52,944 nucleotides of DNA from Rhodospirillaceae bacterium (GTDB lineage: Bacteria; Pseudomonadota; Alphaproteobacteria; UBA6615), in NCBI GenBank assembly GCA_002713365.1, contig PASR01000007.1, forward strand, positions 9,323 through 62,266, in the 5' to 3' direction. The translations under genes and the position numbers were made by a program. The notes under the pieces are model-generated. The model made no database searches. It was not told the origin of the DNA and saw only the letters and a list, made by a program, of their open reading frames with translations. This document shows positions 45,594 to 52,944 of the stretch, piece by piece (the first letter of the stretch is position 1; every line of letters starts with the position of its first letter).

Positions 45594-45622
45594 AGAGAAA
45601 TATTTTAGAAAAATATTTCTCT
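45594..45622. terminator. 13-bp perfect hairpin between tRNA-Asp and nuoA
   Basis: AGAGAAATATTTT at 45594-45606 pairs fully with AAAATATTTCTCT at 45610-45622 around a 3-nt loop. It lies 24 bp after tRNA-Asp. It is AT-rich, so it may end the tRNA transcript or be a binding site. The rest of the gap to nuoA (45623-45820) shows nothing I can name. Confidence 0.5.
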
Positions 45623-45820
45623 GCTAATTAGTTGGTAATATATCTAGAACAGTCCATATATAGGAATAGTATGTTATAGCTTTCATATCACTTAAATATG
45701 TTGTAGCAACACTAGCTTGCATGGTAATTAAAGGTCGTGTATGGCATGAATAATAGGAGCTCGTTATTATCGTATAACCAGCTAGATCTTTAATGAAAAC
45801 CTTCGTGACAGGTGAAGTAC

Positions 45821-46186
45821 ATGGAAGAGTTACTTCTAGAATATTTACCGATTTTAATTTTTCTTGGAATAGCTGTTGGGCTTTCGTTAGTAATGGTGAC
45901 AACTTCATTTATAATTGGACCTAGAAATCCTGACATAGAGAAAAATTCATCCTATGAGTGTGGCTTTGAACCATTTGATGATGCGCGAATGAAATTTGAT
46001 GTCAGATTCTATTTAGTGGCAATATTATTTATTATATTTGATCTTGAGGTGGCATTTTTATTTCCTTGGGCCATAACTCTTAAAGAGATTGGTTTATTCG
46101 GGTTCTGGTCAATGGTTGTATTTCTTGGGATCTTAACAATAGGATTTGTCTATGAATGGCGTAAAGGAGCGCTAGAATGGGAGTAA
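45821..46186 (+). CDS. nuoA: NADH-quinone oxidoreductase subunit A
   Basis: 121 residues from the ATG at 45821, which has AGGTGA just upstream; a GTG at 45812 would add three residues. Three membrane helices with the conserved loop [23 protein letters not shown] split by the matrix-side Cys, then [10 protein letters not shown]. Membrane-arm subunit of complex I. First gene of the nuo operon; nuoB overlaps its end by 10 bp. Confidence 0.96.
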   Translation: MEELLLEYLPILIFLGIAVGLSLVMVTTSFIIGPRNPDIEKNSSYECGFEPFDDARMKFDVRFYLVAILFIIFDLEVAFLFPWAITLKEIGLFGFWSMVVFLGILTIGFVYEWRKGALEWE

Positions 46187-46731
46187 CAGAGAATTCAGAT
46201 CATAATAATTTGACTCAGTATATCAATAGCTCTGACCAGGATGAGGCCCTAAAACTAGTTGCTAATGAATTAAACGACAAAGGCTTTGTTATTGCTCAAA
46301 TGGATAAATTGGTTAACTGGGCGCGCAGTGGATCTATGTGGCCAATGACATTTGGACTTGCATGCTGTGCTGTTGAAATGATGCATACTGCCGCATCAAG
46401 ATATGATCTAGATCGGTTTGGTGTTGTATTTAGACCGAGTCCTCGTCAATCAGATGTTATGATAGTTGCTGGCACATTAACAAATAAAATGGCTCCTGCT
46501 CTTAGGAAAGTATATGATCAAATGGCTGAGCCTAGATGGGTTATTTCTATGGGGTCTTGTGCTAACGGGGGAGGTTATTACCATTATTCGTATTCTGTTG
46601 TAAGGGGCTGTGACCGCATCGTACCGGTAGATATTTATGTGCCTGGTTGTCCGCCTACTGCAGAGGCATTGTTATATGGAATTCTTCAACTACAAAAGAA
46701 AATACGTAGAACTAGTACCATCGCACGCTGA
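46177..46731 (+). CDS. nuoB: NADH-quinone oxidoreductase subunit B
   Basis: 184 residues. Carries the terminal N2 [4Fe-4S] cluster, with ligands Cys63 and Cys64 ([10 protein letters not shown]), Cys128 (MGSCANGGG) and Cys158 (VPGCPPT). Connects the peripheral arm to the quinone site of complex I. Confidence 0.98.
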   Translation: MGVTENSDHNNLTQYINSSDQDEALKLVANELNDKGFVIAQMDKLVNWARSGSMWPMTFGLACCAVEMMHTAASRYDLDRFGVVFRPSPRQSDVMIVAGTLTNKMAPALRKVYDQMAEPRWVISMGSCANGGGYYHYSYSVVRGCDRIVPVDIYVPGCPPTAEALLYGILQLQKKIRRTSTIAR

Positions 46732-46761
46732 TAGAACTTATTTAAACTTAATGGATAGAAT

Positions 46762-47388
46762 ATGGATCAGGGCCTACAGGACCTAGGTGATTATATAAAA
46801 GCCTCATTACCGAATGATATTATTCGGATTCAAGATATATGTGGTGAACTTATTGTTGCAGTTTATCCAGAAAAAATTGCTGATGTACTTATGTTCTTGC
46901 GCAATGATGGTAATTGTCAGTTTAAAATACTAATTGATATTTGTGGAGTAGATTATCCTCAAAGAAATCCGCGGTTTGAAGTTGTTTATAATCTTTTGTC
47001 ACTTACTCAAAACCAACGCATAAGAATAAAATTACTGGTTGATGAAGAAATCTCAGTGCCCACAGCCACTGGTGTTTATAGTTCAGCTGGTTGGTTTGAA
47101 CGTGAGGCATGGGATTTATACGGCATTATATTCTCAAATCATGATGATCTGCGCCGGATCCTTACGGACTATGGTTTTGAAGGACATCCATTACGTAAGG
47201 ACTTTCCTTTAACTGGGCATGTTGAAGTTCGTTATGATGAAAGCCAGAAACGAGTAGTTTATGATCCTGTGAAACTAACTCAAGATTATAGAACTTTTGA
47301 TTTTTTGAGTCCATGGGAGGGTATGACAGCAGATTTACCAGGAGATGAAAAAGCCTCTGATGAACCTATTGAAGAGGGTCAATCGTGA
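46762..47388 (+). CDS. nuoC: NADH-quinone oxidoreductase subunit C
   Basis: 208 residues. 30-kDa type subunit of the peripheral arm with the signature ERExWDLYGI ([12 protein letters not shown]) and [20 protein letters not shown] split across two strands. Separate from nuoD, unlike the fused nuoCD of enterobacteria. Its stop overlaps the nuoD GTG. Confidence 0.97.
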   Translation: MDQGLQDLGDYIKASLPNDIIRIQDICGELIVAVYPEKIADVLMFLRNDGNCQFKILIDICGVDYPQRNPRFEVVYNLLSLTQNQRIRIKLLVDEEISVPTATGVYSSAGWFEREAWDLYGIIFSNHDDLRRILTDYGFEGHPLRKDFPLTGHVEVRYDESQKRVVYDPVKLTQDYRTFDFLSPWEGMTADLPGDEKASDEPIEEGQS

Positions 47389-48563
47389 GTGAAGTAGCAA
47401 TAAAAAACTTAACAATGAATTTTGGACCACAACATCCAGCGGCGCATGGAGTATTGCGTCTAGTGCTTGAAATGGATGGTGAAATTATTGAACGCGCAGA
47501 CCCTCACATTGGCTTACTTCATAGAGGCACTGAAAAGCTTATTGAGCATAAGACCTATCTTCAGGCAATACCTTACTTTGACCGATTAGATTATGTTTCT
47601 CCAATGTGTCAGGAGCATGCTTTTGCGCTAGCCACGGAAAATCTTTTGGGTTTAGAAGTTCCAGAAAGAGGTCAGTATATACGCGTGCTTTTTTCTGAGA
47701 TTACAAGAATTCTTAACCATATTTTAAATCTTACAGCATATGCACTTGATGTGGGAGCTATGACGCCATTGTTGTGGGGATTTGAGGAGCGAGAGAAATT
47801 AATGGAATTCTATGAGCGTGTATCTGGTGCAAGGTTGCACGCTGCTTATTTTAGACCGGGAGGAGTTCACCAGGATATTCCAGATAATTTAGCTTCGGAT
47901 ATTTTTGAATTTTGTAAAACTTTTCCAAAATTTATAGATGATATGGAAGAGCTATTAACTGAAAATCGTATTTTTCGACAAAGAACTGTAGATATTGGTG
48001 TAATAACAGGTGATGAAGCACAAGATTGGGGTATGAGTGGACCCGTCCTCAGAGCATCAGGTATTGCTTGGGACCTGAGAAAATCACAACCCTATGATGT
48101 ATATGATAAATTACAGTTTAATGTTCCTATTGGCAAAACTGGAGATTGTTACGCAAGATACCTTGTTCGTGTAGCGGAGATGAGAGAGAGTGTTAGCATT
48201 ATCGAACAATCTCTTGAAAATATGCCGAACGGACCGGTTATAGCAGAAAATAATAAGTTTGTTCCTCCTAAACGAAGTGAAATGAAAAAGTCTATGGAAG
48301 CTCTAATTCATCACTTCAAACTATATACTGAAGGTTATCATGTCCCAGCAGGAGAAACTTATACTGCTGTAGAAGCTCCCAAAGGTGAGTTTGGAGTGTA
48401 CTTAGTCTCAGATGGAACTAACCGTCCATATAGGTGTAAAATACGGGCCCCTGGCTTTGCATTTATGCAAGCAATGAACTTTCTAACTAAAGGCCATATG
48501 TTAGCTGATGTTCCAGCAGTCATTGGCAGTTTGGATATAGTATTCGGTGAGGTTGACAGGTGA
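47385..48563 (+). CDS. nuoD: NADH-quinone oxidoreductase subunit D
   Basis: 392 residues. 49-kDa subunit forming the quinone pocket with NuoB. Motifs: [33 protein letters not shown] and the C-terminal DIVFGEVDR. The GTG start overlaps the nuoC stop by four bases. Confidence 0.98.
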   Translation: MSEVAIKNLTMNFGPQHPAAHGVLRLVLEMDGEIIERADPHIGLLHRGTEKLIEHKTYLQAIPYFDRLDYVSPMCQEHAFALATENLLGLEVPERGQYIRVLFSEITRILNHILNLTAYALDVGAMTPLLWGFEEREKLMEFYERVSGARLHAAYFRPGGVHQDIPDNLASDIFEFCKTFPKFIDDMEELLTENRIFRQRTVDIGVITGDEAQDWGMSGPVLRASGIAWDLRKSQPYDVYDKLQFNVPIGKTGDCYARYLVRVAEMRESVSIIEQSLENMPNGPVIAENNKFVPPKRSEMKKSMEALIHHFKLYTEGYHVPAGETYTAVEAPKGEFGVYLVSDGTNRPYRCKIRAPGFAFMQAMNFLTKGHMLADVPAVIGSLDIVFGEVDR

Positions 48564-49156
48564 ATAGTACTGATAATTTTGAATTTACTGAATCATCTAA
48601 ACGCCGTTGTGAAGAGATAATATCCCGTTATCCTGATGGGCGAAAGCAAAGTGCAGTTATACCCGTTCTTGATTTAGCTCAGAGACAGTGTGGAGGTTGG
48701 CTTCCAAATTCAGCTATTGAGCACATAGCTGATTATTTAAATATGCCAAAAATACGTGTTCTTGAAGTTGCTTCGTTCTATTCTATGTTTAACCTTAAAC
48801 CAGTTGGTAAATACTTTATCCAGCTTTGTAGAACGACACCTTGTTGGTTGAGAGGTGCGGATGATTTACGGAATATAGCAATTGAAACCACAGGATGTAA
48901 GTTAGGAGAAACTAGCGAAGATGGTTTATTTACTCTCACAGAGGTTGAGTGTCTTGGAGCATGTTGTAATGCTCCTATGGTACAAATCAATGATGACTAT
49001 TACGAGGATTTAACATCTAAAAGTTTTAAAAATATTATAGAATCTCTCAAACAACATAATTCCCCTTCTTCTGGATCTCAATTGGGACGAACAGGTTCTG
49101 AACCAGCTTCTGGACTTACTAGTTTAACTGAAAAGGGGATTAGTGATGTTAGCTGA
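48560..49156 (+). CDS. nuoE: NADH-quinone oxidoreductase subunit E
   Basis: 198 residues. 24-kDa subunit with the thioredoxin-like [2Fe-2S] site: CRTTPC (Cx4C) and CLGACC (Cx3C). The C-terminal 40 residues ([19 protein letters not shown]) are a low-complexity tail. GTG start, overlapping nuoD; its end overlaps nuoF. Confidence 0.96.
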   Translation: MNSTDNFEFTESSKRRCEEIISRYPDGRKQSAVIPVLDLAQRQCGGWLPNSAIEHIADYLNMPKIRVLEVASFYSMFNLKPVGKYFIQLCRTTPCWLRGADDLRNIAIETTGCKLGETSEDGLFTLTEVECLGACCNAPMVQINDDYYEDLTSKSFKNIIESLKQHNSPSSGSQLGRTGSEPASGLTSLTEKGISDVS

Positions 49157-50462
49157 TTCTGATCGTATTTTTAAAAATCTATATGGGAAACAGGATTGGC
49201 GTTTAGAAGGGGCTATTAAACGAGGTATATGGGATAATACCAAAAGTTTAATAGACCTTGGTCGAGAAAAAATTGTTGAAGATATAAAATTATCAGGGCT
49301 TAGAGGTCGTGGAGGAGCAGGATTCCCTACGGGCGTTAAATGGTCTTTCATGCCCCCAGAAGATAAACGGGATGGAAGACCACATTACTTGGTGGTTAAT
49401 GCTGATGAATCTGAGCCAGGTACTTGCAAAGATCGTGAAATATTAAGGTATGACCCGCATATTCTTCTAGAAGGCTGTTTTGTTGCGGGTTATGCCATGG
49501 GTGCTAATTCAGCATATATTTATATTAGAGGTGAATTTTACAATGAAGCCTCAAATTTAAGCCAAGCAATTGACGAAGCATATGAGGCTGGATTAATTGG
49601 CGAAAATGCGTGTGATACAGGTCATACATTTGATATTTATCTTCACAGAGGTGCTGGGGCATATATATGTGGAGAAGAGACAGCTTTATTAGAAAGCCTT
49701 GAGGGTAAAAAGGGCCAGCCTCGTCTAAAACCCCCATTTCCAGCAGCATGTGGTCTTTATGGCTGCCCCACTACAGTTAATAATGTAGAAACAATAGCGG
49801 TTGCGCCTACTATTTTACGAAGGAGTCCTGGGTGGTTTTCTAGTTTTGGTCGAGAAAACAATACGGGTACTAAAATATTTTCAATATCTGGACATGTTAA
49901 TAATCCCTGTAATGTCGAAGAAGCTATGAGTATTCCACTAAAGGAGTTAATAGAAAAACATGCTGGTGGGGTGAGAGGTGGTTGGGATAATCTATTGGCA
50001 GTTATTCCAGGGGGGTCGTCCACACCTTGCTTGCCAAAAAGTATTTGTGATGATGTACTTATGGATTTTGATTCATTACGGGAACACAGTACTGGCTTTG
50101 GAACCGCAGCGGTTATAGTGATGGATAAGTCAACCGATATAGTTGAAGCCATTGCACGATTAAGTCATTTTTATCAACATGAAAGCTGTGGGCAATGTAC
50201 GCCTTGTAGAGAAGGCATGGGTTGGGTTTATCGCGTTATGCAACGCATGGTTACTGGAGAAGCTGAGATAAAAGAGATTGATATGTTATGGGAACTTACC
50301 AAACAGATTGAAGGGCATACTATTTGTGCTTTAGCTGACGGAGGAGTTTGGCCTGTACAAGGGTTAATACGTCACTTTCGGCATGAATTAGAACATCGCA
50401 TATTATCGCGGAAAACGAATAATATTGCGAACCATCATGTTGCTGCAACAGCGGCCGAGTAA
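49146..50462 (+). CDS. nuoF: NADH-quinone oxidoreductase subunit F
   Basis: About 438 residues from the ATG at 49146 (AAGGGG seven bases upstream; a GTG at 49143 is also possible). 51-kDa subunit with the NADH/FMN site: [31 protein letters not shown] and [21 protein letters not shown] in part. The [4Fe-4S] ligands are in [12 protein letters not shown] and a later Cys. Confidence 0.97.
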   Translation: MLADSDRIFKNLYGKQDWRLEGAIKRGIWDNTKSLIDLGREKIVEDIKLSGLRGRGGAGFPTGVKWSFMPPEDKRDGRPHYLVVNADESEPGTCKDREILRYDPHILLEGCFVAGYAMGANSAYIYIRGEFYNEASNLSQAIDEAYEAGLIGENACDTGHTFDIYLHRGAGAYICGEETALLESLEGKKGQPRLKPPFPAACGLYGCPTTVNNVETIAVAPTILRRSPGWFSSFGRENNTGTKIFSISGHVNNPCNVEEAMSIPLKELIEKHAGGVRGGWDNLLAVIPGGSSTPCLPKSICDDVLMDFDSLREHSTGFGTAAVIVMDKSTDIVEAIARLSHFYQHESCGQCTPCREGMGWVYRVMQRMVTGEAEIKEIDMLWELTKQIEGHTICALADGGVWPVQGLIRHFRHELEHRILSRKTNNIANHHVAATAAE

Positions 50463-50481
50463 GTAGGGGGCAACATTTAAA

Positions 50482-52548
50482 ATGCCAAAAGTTACTATTG
50501 ACGGATCTGAAATCGAAGTCCCACATGGTATAACTGTTCTTCAGGCATGCGAAATGGCTGGAAAAGAAATACTTCGATTTTGTTATCATGAACGTCTTTC
50601 AATTGCTGGCAATTGTCGGATGTGTTTGGTTGAAGTTTCTCCTGGACCTCCGAAACCTGCTGCTTCGTGTGCTTTACCTGTTGGAGAAGGAATGGAAATT
50701 AAAACCGATTCCGATATGGTGAAAAAGGCACGTAATGGAGTTATGGAACTGTTGCTAATTAATCATCCACTTGATTGCCCTATCTGTGACCAGGGAGGAG
50801 AGTGTGATCTCCAAGATCAAGCAATGGCATATGGTCACGATAGCTCAAGATTTGAAGAAAACAAGCGGTCAGTTAAAGATAAAAATATGGGGCCGTTGGT
50901 TAAAACAATTATGACTAGGTGTATTCATTGCACTCGCTGTGTAAGATTTGCTACAGAAATTGCTGGAGTCCCTGAACTGGGTATGCTTGGCAGAGGAGAA
51001 AATGCTGAGATTACAAGTTACCTAGAAAAGTCTTTGGAGTCAGAATTGAGTGCTAATGTAATTGATTTATGTCCAGTAGGAGCCCTTACTTCAAAGCCAT
51101 ATGCTTTTATATCACGTCCGTGGGAGCTTACTAAAACAGAATCTATAGATGTTATGGATGCGGTTGGTAGTGCTATTCGTATAGATGCTCGTCAAACAGA
51201 GGTTTTACGTGTTCTGCCGCGTCTTAACGAAGATGTTAATGAAGAGTGGCTGTCTGATAAAGCCCGTTTTGCGGTGGACGGTTTAAAAAAGCAGAGACTT
51301 GATCGACCTTATATAAGGGTTGATGGTAAATTAAGGGAGTCAACCTGGCAGGAAGCTTTTGCTGTCATTGGTAACAAAATTAAATCTGTTGAGGCGGATC
51401 GTGTAGCTGCCATTGTTGGTGATCAATGTGACGCAGAATCTATGATTGCACTTAAAGACTTAATGGATTTTATAGGAACAAAAAACATCGATTGTCGGCA
51501 AGATGGAGCAAAACTATCTTCTCATGATCGTTCTTTGTATTTATTTAACTCGACAATAGCTGGAATTGAATCAGCTGACTCAGTACTTCTTGTTGGGACT
51601 AACTTGAGGTGGGAAGCTCCTCTGATAAATACACGACTACGAAAAGCTTGGATAAATAATAATCTGAAAGCTGCTTCTATCGGTCCAGATTTAAACCTTA
51701 CTTATCCTATTAATAATTTAGGTTCTAGGGCTAATATAATTAATTCTATTGCTGAAGGAAAACACCCTTTTTGTGAAGTATTAAAAAATTCTGATAGGCC
51801 GGCTATTATACTAGGTATGGGGGCTCTTTCTAGGCCAGATGGAACAGCAATATTAAAAATGGCAAAGAAAATTGCAGATGATTATGGCTTAATTAAAGAA
51901 GGCTGGAATGGATTTAATATACTCCATACCGCTGCATCGCGTGTAGGGGCACTTTATATAGATTTTATGCCAAGTCAGGGTGGACGAGATGTAGAAAATA
52001 TAATTTCTGGGTCGAGTAATGGAGAAATTGATTTAGTATATCTTTTAGGTGCTGATGAAATAGATACATCGAAACTAGGTAAATCATTTGTAATTTATCA
52101 AGGTCATCATGGAGATTTAGGAGCACATAGTGCTGATGTTATTCTTCCAGGTGCTGCGTATACAGAAAAGAATGGTACGTATGTAAATACTGAAGGGAGA
52201 GTTCAGATAACCAGGCAAGCGGTTCAACCTCCCGGTAATGCACGTGAGGATTGGACTATTATTAGGGCTTTGTCTGATGTCATTCGAGCTAATATATCAT
52301 ATGATACTCTAGGAGATGTTAGGGAAAGGCTTACAGAGGTGAACCCTTTGTTTGATCGTATTAATGAGATTGTTACACCTGATTGGACTAATAAATCTCC
52401 CTCTGAGTTTATAGAAGATGGCCCTATACATTCTGCAATCCAAAATTACTATATGACATGTCCTATAAGTCGTGCTTCTGAAACAATGGCAAAATGCAGC
52501 CAAGAATTAATTACGACTTTGGGTAATAGGACGGGTACCAATGGCTGA
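50482..52548 (+). CDS. nuoG: NADH-quinone oxidoreductase subunit G
   Basis: 688 residues. 75-kDa subunit. [2Fe-2S] ligands in [20 protein letters not shown], the His-ligated [4Fe-4S] in [20 protein letters not shown], and a second [4Fe-4S] in [13 protein letters not shown] with a later Cys in DLCPVGAL. The molybdopterin-like C-terminal domain has no active-site Cys, as expected. Its TGA overlaps the nuoH ATG by eight bases. Confidence 0.98.
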   Translation: MPKVTIDGSEIEVPHGITVLQACEMAGKEILRFCYHERLSIAGNCRMCLVEVSPGPPKPAASCALPVGEGMEIKTDSDMVKKARNGVMELLLINHPLDCPICDQGGECDLQDQAMAYGHDSSRFEENKRSVKDKNMGPLVKTIMTRCIHCTRCVRFATEIAGVPELGMLGRGENAEITSYLEKSLESELSANVIDLCPVGALTSKPYAFISRPWELTKTESIDVMDAVGSAIRIDARQTEVLRVLPRLNEDVNEEWLSDKARFAVDGLKKQRLDRPYIRVDGKLRESTWQEAFAVIGNKIKSVEADRVAAIVGDQCDAESMIALKDLMDFIGTKNIDCRQDGAKLSSHDRSLYLFNSTIAGIESADSVLLVGTNLRWEAPLINTRLRKAWINNNLKAASIGPDLNLTYPINNLGSRANIINSIAEGKHPFCEVLKNSDRPAIILGMGALSRPDGTAILKMAKKIADDYGLIKEGWNGFNILHTAASRVGALYIDFMPSQGGRDVENIISGSSNGEIDLVYLLGADEIDTSKLGKSFVIYQGHHGDLGAHSADVILPGAAYTEKNGTYVNTEGRVQITRQAVQPPGNAREDWTIIRALSDVIRANISYDTLGDVRERLTEVNPLFDRINEIVTPDWTNKSPSEFIEDGPIHSAIQNYYMTCPISRASETMAKCSQELITTLGNRTGTNG

Positions 52549-52944
52549 GTTTTGGGATGTATATGCATGGCCTTTCATATGGATTGTATTAAAAATATTT
52601 TTTATTATAGTACCTCTCTTAGTTGCAGTGGCTTATTTAACTTATGCTGAACGTAAGGTTATAGGTTTTATGCAACTTCGAATGGGACCAAATGTGGTCG
52701 GTCCATTCGGATTACTTCAGCCTTTTGCCGACGGTCTTAAATTATTAACTAAAGAAGCAATTATTCCAACGGGTTCAAACAAGGTTGTATTTTTATTGGC
52801 CCCAATGCTTACATTTTCACTGGGATTAATAGGTTGGGCTGTTATTCCAGTTGATGAAGGAATAGTTCTTTCAGATATAAATGTAGGCATTCTTTATCTA
52901 TTTGCTATTAGTTCACTGGGCGTATACGGAATTATTATGGCTGG
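52541..52944 (+). CDS. nuoH: NADH-quinone oxidoreductase subunit H (3' end beyond the window)
   Basis: 134 residues seen, open at the window end; the full protein is about 340. Membrane subunit that completes the quinone entry site with NuoB and NuoD. Conserved [20 protein letters not shown] and [16 protein letters not shown] are present. The reading frame continues without a stop to 52944. Confidence 0.96.
   Translation, partial: MAEFWDVYAWPFIWIVLKIFFIIVPLLVAVAYLTYAERKVIGFMQLRMGPNVVGPFGLLQPFADGLKLLTKEAIIPTGSNKVVFLLAPMLTFSLGLIGWAVIPVDEGIVLSDINVGILYLFAISSLGVYGIIMA

Noticed and set aside
45624-45908. Minus-strand 94-residue frame overlapping nuoA
   Set aside because: It overlaps the nuoA start, has no ribosome site and shows no protein-like composition.

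Overview
The window looks like a piece of an AT-rich alphaproteobacterial chromosome, probably from a marine lineage. The lineage call rests on housekeeping order seen directly: tig-clpP-clpX-lon-hupB followed by tRNA-Val, tRNA-Asp and the nuoABCDEFGH operon, plus a glnB-glnA pair, parE and typA. No rRNA, CRISPR array, transposase or phage gene is visible.

Left region (about 1-11.8 kb) is accessory and visibly richer in G+C than the right half in its first part. It carries the end of a 17-kDa-antigen-like envelope protein, a TRAP transporter (dctP, dctQ, dctM), a TauE-type exporter, a methyltransferase, a Sel1-repeat protein, an unknown small protein, a beta-propeller-like protein, a 3-hydroxyisobutyrate-dehydrogenase-family enzyme, a peroxiredoxin, a quinone-reductase-like enzyme and an unknown secreted protein. 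Two things stand out. The peroxiredoxin has an in-frame TGA exactly at the peroxidatic cysteine (9501-9503), so it reads as a selenoprotein. A 45-bp element occurs four times in the same orientation and without gaps (3608, 5821, 9197, 11776); two copies abut start codons. The region ends at tRNA-Glu (11896-11971).

Middle region (typA, then about 13.9-28.3 kb) is a catabolic-looking cluster. It has two tandem paralogs of a family I do not recognise, three alpha/beta hydrolases, a flavin reductase-like protein, a 2,5-dihydroxypyridine-dioxygenase (NicX)-like protein directly followed by a formamidase-like hydrolase, two NmrA-like proteins around a cupin, a zinc-type alcohol dehydrogenase, a fumarylacetoacetase-family protein, an extradiol-dioxygenase-like VOC protein with a complete His-His-Glu triad, a glutathionyl-hydroquinone-reductase-like GST and a carboxymuconolactone-decarboxylase-like protein. 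Together these suggest oxidative opening and hydrolysis of a nitrogen-containing or aromatic ring. The substrate cannot be read from sequence.

Right region (28.4-52.9 kb) is housekeeping: a DEAD-box helicase, parE, a double-DUF427 protein, glnA, glnB, an aminotransferase, tRNA-His, nnr (split by one in-frame TGA), tRNA-Leu, tig, clpP, clpX, lon, hupB, tRNA-Val, tRNA-Asp and nuoA to nuoH, with nuoH cut by the window end.
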